A stretch of 50,691 bases of DNA from an uncultured Hyphomicrobiaceae bacterium (GTDB lineage Bacteria; Pseudomonadota; Alphaproteobacteria; Rhizobiales; CALHAX01): NCBI GenBank assembly GCA_937931785.1, contig CALHAX010000048.1:1-50691 (forward strand). The letters are read 5' to 3'. Of the stretch, positions 19,371-27,998 are shown one piece after another (position 1 is the first letter of the stretch; every line of letters begins with the position of its first letter). The position numbers were made by a program, and so were the translations under genes. Below the pieces are notes generated by a model. That model was not told where the DNA came from. It saw nothing but the letters and a program-made list of their open reading frames with translations, and made no database searches.

Positions 19371-20588
19371 CTAAACTGCTGCGCCCTGATCAAGCAGGGC
19401 TGCGATCTTCTCCTCGGAATACCCAATCTCACTTAACACCGCGTGGGTATGCTCTCCGAACGTCGGGGCGGGGTGCGTTACACCACCGGGCGTATCCGAA
19501 AATTTTATTGGTGTTCCAACCGTACGAACATGGCCTGCAACTGGATGACTGACTTCCGGGACCATATCACGTGCAACAGTTTGCGGATGGGCATGCATTT
19601 CACCGATATCGAGCACTGGCCCCGCGGGAACGCCAACCTCCGCAAGCGCCGTGAGCCAATGTACAGATGGTTGCTTGCGGAAATAGGGTGCCAGGGCTTC
19701 GGCGAGCACGACACGATTGTTGAGGCGATCCTCGTTGGTGGCAAAACGTGGATCGTCAGCCAATTTGGGTGCATCGATCACGGTCAGCATGCGAAGCCAA
19801 TTGCGCTGATTGGCACCCCCGACATTGATCCAGCGATCTTTGGTTTCGAAGGATTCGTAAGGCGCGTTGAGCGGATGCGCCGACCCCATGGGGCCGGGCG
19901 GTATTCCGGTTGCGAAGGTGATGGCGGATTGCCAGTAGGTTTGCGTGATGGCGGCTTCGAACAGGGAGGTGTCGACCCGCTGACCTTCGCCGGTCTTCAG
20001 ACGATGCGTATAGGCTGACACGCACCCAAGCGCACCGAGTATACCGGCGGTGATGTCGCTAACGGGCGCCCCACATTTCACAGGCGGACGCCCCGGACCT
20101 TCTCCAGTGATCGACATCAGGCCCGACATACCTTGCGCTACAAGGTCGAACCCGCCCTGCGTTGCAAGCGGACCGGTACGCCCGAAACCGGAAATTTCGC
20201 AATAGACAAGCGCTGGATTGATGGCCTTGAGCGTCTCGTAGCCAACGCCAAGCTTTTCCATGGTGTCATGACGATAGTTCTCGATGAGGATATCCGCATC
20301 CTTCACAAGCGCAAGCAGGGCCTCACGGCCTGCGTCCGATTTCAGATCGAGTGCGATGCCGCGCTTGTTGCGGTTCATCATCATGAAGGCCGCAGATTCA
20401 CCGTTGATATCGGGGGGGAGAAAACGGCGTGTATCATCTCCACCATCAATTTTTTCCACCTTGATGACATCAGCGCCCATGTCTGCGAGCATCAGGCCGC
20501 AAACCGGGCCAGCCATGATGTGGGCCAGCTCGATAACACGGACACCGGTGAGTGGCCCTCGGTTTTGGTCCGTATCCGCGTTCGACAT
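19371..20588 (-). CDS. Class III CoA-transferase (CaiB/BaiF family)
   Basis: 405 residues. The catalytic Asp is D178 in [13 protein letters not shown]. Other family blocks are [14 protein letters not shown] at the N-terminus, [24 protein letters not shown] and [10 protein letters not shown]. The family moves CoA between carboxylic acids such as formate/oxalate, carnitine or C4-C5 dicarboxylates; the acid here is not identifiable. The start ATG 20588 overlaps the crotonase stop as TGATG, so the two are translated together. The location between a crotonase and malate synthase suggests activation of an acid whose breakdown gives glyoxylate or acetyl-CoA (inference). Confidence 0.85.
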   Translation of the reverse strand: MSNADTDQNRGPLTGVRVIELAHIMAGPVCGLMLADMGADVIKVEKIDGGDDTRRFLPPDINGESAAFMMMNRNKRGIALDLKSDAGREALLALVKDADILIENYRHDTMEKLGVGYETLKAINPALVYCEISGFGRTGPLATQGGFDLVAQGMSGLMSITGEGPGRPPVKCGAPVSDITAGILGALGCVSAYTHRLKTGEGQRVDTSLFEAAITQTYWQSAITFATGIPPGPMGSAHPLNAPYESFETKDRWINVGGANQRNWLRMLTVIDAPKLADDPRFATNEDRLNNRVVLAEALAPYFRKQPSVHWLTALAEVGVPAGPVLDIGEMHAHPQTVARDMVPEVSHPVAGHVRTVGTPIKFSDTPGGVTHPAPTFGEHTHAVLSEIGYSEEKIAALLDQGAAV

Positions 20589-21370
20589 CACTTTCCTGTC
20601 CAGACGGGTTTACGCTTGGTCAGGAAAGCATCCATGCCTTCGCGGAAGTCGGCACTGGTGTAGCAAAGCGCAATGAGGTCGTCGTCATCGACCTGGGCCG
20701 CTGCATCCTGAAGGCGGCGAATGGCTTCCTTTGTGGCACGCATGGTGAGCGGGGCGTGGCCGGCCATGCGCTCGGCGAGTTCGCGGGCCCGGGTGAATGT
20801 GGCTTCGGGCGTTTCGCAAACGTCGCTGACAAGGCCGATCCGTCCGGCCTCTTCTGCACCAATCAGGCGATTGGTCAGCATGATTTCCTTGAGCCGGGCC
20901 GGTCCCATGAGGTCGGCGAGGCGCGAGAGGTTCCAGATGGAGAGGCAATTCCCGAGTGTGCGGGCGATCGGAAAACCAAATTTCAGATTCTGGTCGCAAA
21001 TGCGCAGATCGCAAACCGTGGCAATGGCAGCCCCGCCGCCGGTGCACGCACCGGTCATGGCGGCAATCGTCGGCACAGGACACCGCTCGATTTGCTCAAG
21101 GATCCCCGCCATCTTTGTTTCGTAGCCAAGCGCTTGTTCGGCAGTCGAGAAGTCACGGAACAGCGAAATATCTGTTCCAGCCGCAAATGCTTTTTCTCCG
21201 GAACCTCTGACAATCAGGGTTTTGACAGACCCATCGGCTGGCATGTTGGTGCACACCTCGGCCAAACCTTCGTACATCGGGAAGGTCAGGGCATTGCGTT
21301 GGGCCGGACGATTAAATGTGAAGGTGCCAATGCCCCCTGCGACGTCATAGAGGAATTCAGGGTCACTCAT
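20588..21370 (-). CDS. Crotonase (enoyl-CoA hydratase/isomerase) family protein lacking the classical Glu pair
   Basis: 260 residues with the crotonase fold: oxyanion-hole segments AFAAGTDISLF (about 61-71) and ACTGGGAAIATVCD (about 108-121). Where rat enoyl-CoA hydratase has Glu144 (GGG-x-E) this protein has A115, and where it has Glu164 (P-E) it has I135. Ordinary hydratase chemistry is therefore unlikely. Other crotonases (hydrolases, decarboxylases, retro-aldol enzymes, CaiD relatives) use other residues. It overlaps both neighbours (ATGA with the aminotransferase stop, TGATG with the CoA-transferase start), so it belongs to that pathway. Confidence 0.85.
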   Translation of the reverse strand: MSDPEFLYDVAGGIGTFTFNRPAQRNALTFPMYEGLAEVCTNMPADGSVKTLIVRGSGEKAFAAGTDISLFRDFSTAEQALGYETKMAGILEQIERCPVPTIAAMTGACTGGGAAIATVCDLRICDQNLKFGFPIARTLGNCLSIWNLSRLADLMGPARLKEIMLTNRLIGAEEAGRIGLVSDVCETPEATFTRARELAERMAGHAPLTMRATKEAIRRLQDAAAQVDDDDLIALCYTSADFREGMDAFLTKRKPVWTGK

Positions 21371-22569
21371 TCTGCTGCATCCGCAAGTTTGGCGTGGCTG
21401 GATGCGGTTGCCTTCAAATGTTCCATCGCCGCCTGAACGCCGCCCGCCTGATGCGGAACGTCTGCGAGGCCAAGGCCCATTTCAACACCAGACAAAGTCC
21501 CCATCAACGCAAGGTCGTTGAAATCGCCAAGGTGGCCAATACGGAAAACCTTGTCCGCGACCTTCCCAAGTCCTGTGCCGAGCGACATGTTAAAATTCTT
21601 GAGGATAACACTTCGAACGTGATCTGCGCTGACACCATCCGGCACAAGAATGGCTGTGAGCGAAGAGGAATAATGAGCAGGATTCTCGCACAGGATTTCG
21701 AGCCCCCATGCGTTCACGGCCGCCCGTGTCGCGGCAGCGTGGCGGTCATGACGCGCAAAGACATTGGCGAGGCCTTCGTCCAGCAGCATATCGAGCGCGG
21801 TGTCGAGGCCGTAGATCAGGTTGGTGGCCGGCGTGTAGGGCCAGAACCCCTTGGTATTGGCGGCGAGAATATCGGACCAGTCCCAGTAGGTGCGGATCAG
21901 GTTTGCGGTCTTGTGGGCAGCGAGTGCCTTTTCACTAACCGCGTTGAAGGAGAGGCCAGGCGGAAGCATCAGGCCCTTTTGGGATCCGGCAACCGTGACA
22001 TCGACACCCCATGCGTCGTGACGATAGTCGATCGAGGCAAGAGAGGAAATGGTGTCGACCATCAGCAAGGCTGGGTGGTTGGCACGATCCATGGCGTCGC
22101 GGATCGCCTTGATCTGGCTGACACACCCCGTCGCAGTTTCGTTGTGGACGACGCAGACCGCCTTGATCGTGTGCCCCTTGTCTTCAGCAAGGCGAGCTTC
22201 AATGGCGTCCGGATCTGCACCGTTGCGCCAGTTGCCAGGGATGAACTCTGGATCGAGGCCGAGCTTGGTCGCGATTTCATGCCAGAGCGTTGCAAAGTGT
22301 CCGGTCTCTGACATCAACACCTTGTCGCCGGTCGACAGCGTGTTGACGAGAGCCGCTGTCCACGCACCAGTTCCGGACGCCGGGTAAACGATGACGGGTT
22401 GCTGTGTCTGGAAGACGTGACGCACGCGGTCGAGAACACGAAGGCCCAACGTCCCGAAGTCAGGCCCGCGATGGTCCATTGTCGGCATATCCATAGCGCG
22501 CAGCACGCGGTCCGGCACGTTTGTCGGTCCAGGGATCTGAAGAAAATGACGACCTGCAGTATGCGACAT
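21367..22569 (-). CDS. Serine-glyoxylate-type aminotransferase (PLP class V)
   Basis: About 400 residues from ATG 22569, which follows GGAGA; an in-frame extension to 22680 would cross the regulatory palindrome and is rejected. The opening FLQIPGPTNVPDRVLRAMDM is the hallmark of the serine/alanine/aspartate-glyoxylate aminotransferase group. The PLP Lys is in VAGSQKGLMLPPGL, preceded by MVDTISSLASID, and the cofactor loop is VYPASGTGAWTAAL. It transfers an amino group from serine, alanine or aspartate to glyoxylate, giving glycine. It is the first gene of the minus-strand glyoxylate operon, divergent from a GntR regulator. The donor amino acid cannot be decided by eye. Confidence 0.87.
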   Translation of the reverse strand: MSHTAGRHFLQIPGPTNVPDRVLRAMDMPTMDHRGPDFGTLGLRVLDRVRHVFQTQQPVIVYPASGTGAWTAALVNTLSTGDKVLMSETGHFATLWHEIATKLGLDPEFIPGNWRNGADPDAIEARLAEDKGHTIKAVCVVHNETATGCVSQIKAIRDAMDRANHPALLMVDTISSLASIDYRHDAWGVDVTVAGSQKGLMLPPGLSFNAVSEKALAAHKTANLIRTYWDWSDILAANTKGFWPYTPATNLIYGLDTALDMLLDEGLANVFARHDRHAAATRAAVNAWGLEILCENPAHYSSSLTAILVPDGVSADHVRSVILKNFNMSLGTGLGKVADKVFRIGHLGDFNDLALMGTLSGVEMGLGLADVPHQAGGVQAAMEHLKATASSHAKLADAAE

Positions 22570-22660
22570 GGGAATCTCCGATGCGTGTGACGCAGTAACG
22601 GGATAGGGGCTGTCAGGAGCAGAGATAGCTTGCACCTTGGCGTTCCTCTGTACATACTGA

Positions 22661-22676
22661 ATTTTGAATTCAAAAT
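22661..22676. promoter_or_regulatory. 16-bp perfect palindrome, candidate GntR operator
   Basis: ATTTTGAATTCAAAAT is a perfect inverted repeat in the 139-base gap between the divergent aminotransferase and GntR genes, 92 bases before the first and 33 before the second. GntR/FCD proteins bind short A/T-rich palindromes of this size, usually next to their own gene, so autoregulation plus control of the divergent operon is likely. Confidence 0.6.
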
Positions 22677-22708
22677 GCAAACGCTATTTTCATATCGGAG
22701 TTCTGCTG

Positions 22709-23407
22709 ATGGCGGAGGTTGCGCGCGAAAGTCTGGAACTGGAACGCCCCATCGTACGCCGGTCACTCCACGACGAGCTGGTGGAACGGCTGCGCGTCCT
22801 GATCACGGAAGGTGAGCTGGAGCCCGGTGTGAAGGTCCCGGAGAAGGCGCTGTGCGATCGGTACGCCGTGTCTCGAACACCGATGCGGGAAGCCTTGAAA
22901 GTTCTGGCGCGCGAAGGGCTGGTCGAACTGGTGCCAAACCGCGGAGCAACCGTGACACGCTTGACGGTTGCAGATCTCGACGAGGTCTTTCCGATTATGG
23001 GCGTCCTGGAGGCCCTGGCCGGAGAACTGGCATGCAAGAACATCGATGATGCCGGAGTGGCGAAAATTGAGCGGCATCATGCGCAGATGGCGCAGTGTTA
23101 CGAGCAGCGTGACCTCAAGGGATATTTTTCAAGTAACCAGGAAATTCATGAAGCGATCAGCGCTGCGGCAGGCAATCCAACGTTAACAGGAATGCAATCT
23201 GCGCTCGCCGGACGCATTCGCAGGGCACGTTATCTGGCGAACATGTCCGATGCGCGCTGGGAAGAGGCTGTTGCAGAACACGAGGCCATGCTCAAAGCCT
23301 TGCGTGAACGCGATGGCACCAGGCTGGGAGCAATTCTACGCACGCATCTGGAGAATAAATGTGCAACGGTGAAAGATGCGATTGGCCGTGACAGGAGCAC
23401 GGCATGA
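22709..23407 (+). CDS. GntR family transcriptional regulator, FCD (FadR) subfamily
   Basis: 232 residues. The N-terminal winged helix (about 15-80) shows ELEPGVKVPEKALCDRYAVS and SRTPMREALKVLAREGLVEL, the classic GntR recognition-helix block. The C-terminal all-helical FCD domain carries a likely metal/ligand pocket: IHEAIS, EHEAM and RTHLENK. The ATG at 22709 follows CGGAG; a start at 22664 would lie inside the palindrome and is rejected. FCD regulators sense small carboxylates (lactate, glycolate, pyruvate, citrate and others), which fits the neighbouring dehydrogenase and glyoxylate genes. Its stop overlaps the next start (ATGA). Confidence 0.9.
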   Translation: MAEVARESLELERPIVRRSLHDELVERLRVLITEGELEPGVKVPEKALCDRYAVSRTPMREALKVLAREGLVELVPNRGATVTRLTVADLDEVFPIMGVLEALAGELACKNIDDAGVAKIERHHAQMAQCYEQRDLKGYFSSNQEIHEAISAAAGNPTLTGMQSALAGRIRRARYLANMSDARWEEAVAEHEAMLKALRERDGTRLGAILRTHLENKCATVKDAIGRDRSTA

Positions 23408-26370
23408 AATTGTCACTCGATCAGCGTGCGAACGGAGTAACGCATAGGATTGATTTCGCCACGCTACGCTCAAGGATTTCTGGCGAGATTCTGTCCGATC
23501 CGTTCAGCCGCGGACGTTATGCAACAGACGCGTCGATCTATCAGATCACACCACAAGCCGTTGTTGTGCCGTCCACCATGGATGATCTTGATGCCATTCT
23601 CGACTTTTCGAAGATCCACGGTTTACCCGTTACGGCGAGGGGCGGCGGCACATCCCAGAGCGGGCAAACCGTTGGTGACGGATTGATCGTCGACTTCTCG
23701 AAGCACCTGAACCGTCTGCTGCAGGTTGATGCGCTCGCACAAACCTGTGTTGTGGAACCTGGCATCGTTCTGGATGATCTGAACCGACAACTCGCTCAAT
23801 ACGACCTGTGGTATCCGATCGACGTGTCGACGGGGTCACGAGCCACCATTGGCGGCATGACAGGGAATAATTCGTGCGGAACACGCTCACTGCGTTACGG
23901 CATCATGCGCGATCGCGTGATTGCGATTGACGGACTGCTTGCGGATGGCGCATCGGCCTCGTTCTCCGCCACATCACATAGCGCGAATCTCGCACTTGTT
24001 GATGAACTGATCGCGCTGGGTCGGCACGAAGCTGCGTTCATTTCCGGAGCATTTCCCGAAGTATCGCGTCGCGTCGGCGGATACAATGTTGATGCGCTTG
24101 CGCCGGGCGAAAACCCCGTCAACCTTGCGACATTGTTGACCGGTTCCGAGGGAACGCTGGCATTCTCGAAGGCGATCACGCTGAAACTTGCACCGCGTCC
24201 GAAAAACAAGGCGCTGGGCGTTTGCCATTTTCCCACATTCCGTGCGGCGATGGAGGCTGCACAACACATCGTCAAACTTGCGCCGGTTGCTGTGGAGGTG
24301 GTGGATCGCACGTTGATCGATCTGGCGCGCGATATTCCGATGTTCGCGGCCACACTTTCGCAATTCGTGCAAGGGGAGCCCGATGCGCTGCTTCTCACCG
24401 AGTTCGCTGAGGACGATCAGGTTGAAAATCTCCGGCGACTGGAATTGCTCGACGAATTGATGAGCGATCTCGGGTTGCCCGACAGTGTGTTCAAGACTGG
24501 CGAACCCGCTCTGCAAAAGGACATTTGGGAGGTCCGCAAATCGGGTCTCAACATCATGATGTCGATGAAGGCCGACCGGAAACCCGTGTCCTTCATTGAG
24601 GATTGTGCCGTCCCGCTTGAGCACTTGGCCGACTATACGGAACGGTTGACCGAAGTTTTCGAAAAGCACGGCACACGCGGCACCTGGTACGCGCATGCGT
24701 CCGTCGGGTGTCTGCATGTGCGCCCCGTGCTCAACCTGAAACTGGAACAGGATGCCAACACCATGCGCACGATTGCTGAAGAGGCATTCGAACTCGTACG
24801 CGCATACAAGGGAGCGCACTCCGGCGAACATGGAGACGGACTTGTGCGGTCAGAGTTCCACACCTCAATGTATGGAGAGCGTGTTGTTGCGTTGTTCGAG
24901 GACGTCAAACGACGGTTCGATCCGGATGGACGCATGAACCCGGGGAAGATTGTTTTCCCTCCACGTATGAACGATCGGTCGTTGTTCCGCTACAAACCTG
25001 ATTATCGAACAAGTGCAATGAAACCTGCGTTGAGCTGGGACGCATTCGCCGAAGCGTCCGAAGCGCCCGGTGCCAGAGGGTTTCAGGGCGCCGTCGAGAT
25101 GTGCAATAACAATGGAGCCTGCCGAAAACTTTCCGGCGATGTCATGTGTCCGTCGTACCGTGTGACGCGGAATGAACGGGACGCGACACGCGGAAGAGCA
25201 AATGTATTGCGGCTTGCAATTTCAGGACAGTTGGGACCCGACGCCTTGGCGAGCGATGACATGGCCGAGGCCATGAAGCTGTGTGTCTCCTGCAAGGGAT
25301 GCAGACGAGAATGCCCGACCGGCGTCGATATGGCGAAGATGAAAATCGAAGCACTGGCAGCACGGAGAAAATCAAGAACCTTGCCCTTGCGAGATCGCTT
25401 GATTGCCAATCTGCCGCGTTATGCGCCACTATTTGCGCGCTACACATGGCTCGGCAACATGCGTGACAGCCTGCCGGGTGCAGCGTGGCTGAGCGAAAAA
25501 CTGGTTGGACTTGCGCGCGGGCGTCCATTGCCTCGGTGGGAATCGCCGGGTTTTGTGCGCGGTTATGAAACACTCATGAGAACCAGGCGGCCCGGAGCAG
25601 AAGACAATGCCAATCCACCGCGCGTGGTTTTGTTTGCAGACACGTTCAACCGATATTTTGCACAATCGACGGTTGCGGCAGCAGAAGCGGTTCTGAAACA
25701 CCTCGGCTACGATGTTGTCGCGCTCGCGCCGATTGACGGCAAGCGACCGTTGTGTTGCGGACGGACATTCTTGTCAGCCGGGATGGTCGAAGAGGCGCGC
25801 GCCGAAGCGCGGCGTTTGCTGGCTGCCGTACGCCCGCACATTGTGGCAGGTGTGCCAATTGTCGGGCTTGAACCCAGTTGCCTCCTGACGTTGCGGGATG
25901 AATTTCTCTCTCTCGGCCTTGGTAAGGAGGCTGAGCAACTCTCGGAACAGGCGTTCCTTCTTGAAGAGTTCTTGTCACGGGAGATGAAGGCAGGACGGCT
26001 TACCGGACGGCTTGGCAAACTGGAACGCACTGTCCATGTGCACGGACACTGCCATCAAAAGGCATTCGGGGCCTTCGATGCGGTGACGGAAGTGCTGGAC
26101 GCAATCGAGGGGCTCGATGTCAAACCGATTGAATCAAGCTGCTGCGGCATGGCCGGGGCATTCGGATACGGGCACGAGACCGAAGCAGTTTCACGCGACA
26201 TGGCAGAGCTGTCTCTGTTGCCCGCAATTCGGGCGGCGCATGAGGATGATCTTATCGTGGCGGACGGGTTTTCATGCCAGCATCAGATCAGCGATGGGAC
26301 AGACCGCAAGGCGAACCATGTCGCAAAGGTTCTTGCAATGGCGCTTGAGAACGAAGTGCCGCAATCATGA
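23404..26370 (+). CDS. FAD/Fe-S 2-hydroxyacid dehydrogenase fusion (YdiJ / GlcD-GlcF type)
   Basis: 988 residues joining a flavoprotein and a GlcF-like iron-sulfur half. The PCMH FAD-binding domain (about 40-220) has TARGGGTSQSGQTVGDG and STIGG-like TIGGMTGNNSCGTRSL. A C-terminal FAD-oxidase domain (about 250-530) carries HASVGCLHVRP and SGEHGDGLVRSEF. A ferredoxin part has CNNNGACRK and CVSCKGCRRECPTG (about 567-640). The CCG repeats appear as LCCGRTFLSAG, HGHCHQKAFG and SSCCGMAGAFGYG (about 780-930). Such proteins oxidise D-2-hydroxyacids (D-lactate, D-2-hydroxyglutarate, glycolate) and pass electrons to the quinone pool. The overlap with gntR makes a 2-hydroxyacid the probable inducer. Confidence 0.88.
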   Translation: MKLSLDQRANGVTHRIDFATLRSRISGEILSDPFSRGRYATDASIYQITPQAVVVPSTMDDLDAILDFSKIHGLPVTARGGGTSQSGQTVGDGLIVDFSKHLNRLLQVDALAQTCVVEPGIVLDDLNRQLAQYDLWYPIDVSTGSRATIGGMTGNNSCGTRSLRYGIMRDRVIAIDGLLADGASASFSATSHSANLALVDELIALGRHEAAFISGAFPEVSRRVGGYNVDALAPGENPVNLATLLTGSEGTLAFSKAITLKLAPRPKNKALGVCHFPTFRAAMEAAQHIVKLAPVAVEVVDRTLIDLARDIPMFAATLSQFVQGEPDALLLTEFAEDDQVENLRRLELLDELMSDLGLPDSVFKTGEPALQKDIWEVRKSGLNIMMSMKADRKPVSFIEDCAVPLEHLADYTERLTEVFEKHGTRGTWYAHASVGCLHVRPVLNLKLEQDANTMRTIAEEAFELVRAYKGAHSGEHGDGLVRSEFHTSMYGERVVALFEDVKRRFDPDGRMNPGKIVFPPRMNDRSLFRYKPDYRTSAMKPALSWDAFAEASEAPGARGFQGAVEMCNNNGACRKLSGDVMCPSYRVTRNERDATRGRANVLRLAISGQLGPDALASDDMAEAMKLCVSCKGCRRECPTGVDMAKMKIEALAARRKSRTLPLRDRLIANLPRYAPLFARYTWLGNMRDSLPGAAWLSEKLVGLARGRPLPRWESPGFVRGYETLMRTRRPGAEDNANPPRVVLFADTFNRYFAQSTVAAAEAVLKHLGYDVVALAPIDGKRPLCCGRTFLSAGMVEEARAEARRLLAAVRPHIVAGVPIVGLEPSCLLTLRDEFLSLGLGKEAEQLSEQAFLLEEFLSREMKAGRLTGRLGKLERTVHVHGHCHQKAFGAFDAVTEVLDAIEGLDVKPIESSCCGMAGAFGYGHETEAVSRDMAELSLLPAIRAAHEDDLIVADGFSCQHQISDGTDRKANHVAKVLAMALENEVPQS

Positions 26371-26858
26371 ACCAGTCGTCTCGTACATTTTCGTGGGCCG
26401 ATCCAAAAGCCAACGCATCCTCAACGATGTCAGAGCTGTCAGGATTGGAGTTCCTTTCGGCAATCGTGCGAGGCGATGTTCCGCAACCTCCGATCGCCGC
26501 AACGCTCGATTTCCAGTTGGCTGAAGTCGTGGATGGCCGCGCGGTGTTTCGATCACGGCCGCAGGCGTTTCACTACAATCCAATCGGCACGGTGCACGGC
26601 GGATATTACGGCGTGCTGCTGGATAGTTGCATGAGTTGTGCGGTCCACTCCACGCTTGAAGCCGGGGTCGTTTACACGACGCTTGAGTACAAGATCAATC
26701 TTGTGCGTGCGCTGAACGAAAGTCACGGCGAGATTACAGCAGAAGGTACAGTCATTCATCGCGGACGACGAATGGCAACAGCCGAGGGGCGTATCGTCGA
26801 CGCGTCAGGTAAGATCTACGCGCACGGAACCGCAACCTGCATGATCCTGACAGACTGA
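26367..26858 (+). CDS. PaaI-type hotdog-fold acyl-CoA thioesterase
   Basis: 163 residues. The hotdog core has YNPIGTVHGGYYGVLLDSCMS, where His-Gly-Gly and the Asp after GVLL are the usual active-site elements of PaaI-like thioesterases, followed by YTTLEYKINLVRAL and EGTVIHRGRRMATAEGRI. It hydrolyses an acyl-CoA thioester, probably aromatic or medium length. The start ATG overlaps the dehydrogenase stop (ATGA). In Escherichia coli the YdiJ dehydrogenase gene also lies beside the hotdog thioesterase gene ydiI, so the pairing recurs. It ends 13 bases from the convergent ureohydrolase gene. Confidence 0.85.
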   Translation: MNQSSRTFSWADPKANASSTMSELSGLEFLSAIVRGDVPQPPIAATLDFQLAEVVDGRAVFRSRPQAFHYNPIGTVHGGYYGVLLDSCMSCAVHSTLEAGVVYTTLEYKINLVRALNESHGEITAEGTVIHRGRRMATAEGRIVDASGKIYAHGTATCMILTD

Positions 26859-26871
26859 CAGAGTGGTCATC

Positions 26872-27807
26872 TTATCGACGCGCCAGATTACCCAACACAT
26901 TGCACACAACACGCGCAGCAGTGAGAGCGGCATGCCCAGTCGTGTCCTTGTCAGGATAAAACTCCACAATAGAGAACGCGGCCAGTGATGCCTTGTTCAT
27001 CGCGCCCTGGATCAGGTTCACGACGTCCCAGTACGAAAGTCCCCCCGGCGCCGGACCGATGACTGCGGGCATGATGGAGGGATCCAGGGCGTCGACATCA
27101 AAATTGATGAGCAGGTTGGCGTTGTTTGGTATCTTACTCAGGATATGCTCGATTCCACGTTCCATGAATTGTCGGGCCGGGATAAAATCGACGCCCCACG
27201 CCACGGCATCGTTGAAATCTGAGGGACGGGCGCTACCGATGCTGCGTGCCCCAACCTGAATGATGTTTTCGATGTGGGACATCTCGGAGGCGCGTCGCAT
27301 ATTACTGGAAAGCCCAAGGGTTTCGCCGTCAACGTCATCACGCCAGTCAATATGAGCATCGATTTGCAGGATTGTGAAAGGACCACGATCCGCGAATGCC
27401 TCGTAGAACGGTATCGGAATGGAATCGTCACCACCCAGCGCTATGGGAACAGCGTTGGCACTGAGAATCTCGCGGGTCGTATCGGTGATGGTTTTGCGGT
27501 TTGCAACGTGGTCATGCTCCGACCATGGGAGGTCGCCGTAATCTGCGAAACGGATACTGCCGTCACCCAGCACAGGCCCGCCAAGATCGAAATCCATATG
27601 GGCCGTGCCTGATGCGTCGTGCGCAACCGCCTTGCGCAACGCCCGTGGTGCACCCGCGGAATAGGTACCGGTCGCCGCATACGGTGTTGCGCAGGGGATA
27701 CCCAGAACGACCACATCAATAGGGCTCAGTTTGTCCAGCTCGACCTTGGGCAGTCCGAAGAACGTATCGGCATCACCCGCGCCAAGGATTTCAGCAATAT
27801 CAACCAC
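26872..27807 (-). CDS. Agmatinase/arginase family ureohydrolase with variant GGDDS motif
   Basis: 311 residues, agmatinase length. Metal-binding motifs: GGDDS (125-129), DAHID (150-154), NFDVDALDP (D237, D239), and a C-terminal VEFYPDKD-TTGHAALTAARV block. Family members normally have GGDHS, whose His is a manganese ligand; here it is D128. An Asp could still bind metal, so activity is possible but the metal or substrate may differ (agmatine, guanidinobutyrate, guanidine and proclavaminate are alternatives). The gene is monocistronic on this strand, divergent from a small membrane-anchored protein. It is consistent with the polyamine/guanidine theme of the window. Confidence 0.82.
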   Translation of the reverse strand: MVDIAEILGAGDADTFFGLPKVELDKLSPIDVVVLGIPCATPYAATGTYSAGAPRALRKAVAHDASGTAHMDFDLGGPVLGDGSIRFADYGDLPWSEHDHVANRKTITDTTREILSANAVPIALGGDDSIPIPFYEAFADRGPFTILQIDAHIDWRDDVDGETLGLSSNMRRASEMSHIENIIQVGARSIGSARPSDFNDAVAWGVDFIPARQFMERGIEHILSKIPNNANLLINFDVDALDPSIMPAVIGPAPGGLSYWDVVNLIQGAMNKASLAAFSIVEFYPDKDTTGHAALTAARVVCNVLGNLARR

Positions 27808-27890
27808 GACAGTACAAACCCCATGTTACGCCTCGACGTTACCCTGCCAACGCATCTTTCTCGGTGCAATGATTTGGAACATCACGCCAT

Positions 27891-27956
27891 ATCAGGACAG
27901 ACTGCAACGCTTTGTTCATGACTTGCAGCGATAGTTCACGGGCGCGCTGTCCTGAT
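27891..27956. repeat. Long-spaced 10-bp inverted repeat between divergent genes
   Basis: ATCAGGACAG (27891-27900) is exactly complementary to CTGTCCTGAT (27947-27956), with a 46-base spacer that contains a second inverted pair CTGCAA/TTGCAG (27902-27907, 27923-27928). It lies upstream of both the ureohydrolase and the small ORF at 27999. A chance match of this length and spacing is possible in 50 kb. Confidence 0.4.
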
Positions 27957-27998
27957 CGGCGTGTGTGTTCATACCAACAGCAGATTGAAACGGCCGAG

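Noticed and set aside
19371-26858. Beta-hydroxyaspartate cycle
   Set aside because: The aminotransferase resembles that cycle's first enzyme, but no dehydratase, aldolase, iminosuccinate reductase or IclR-type regulator is present.
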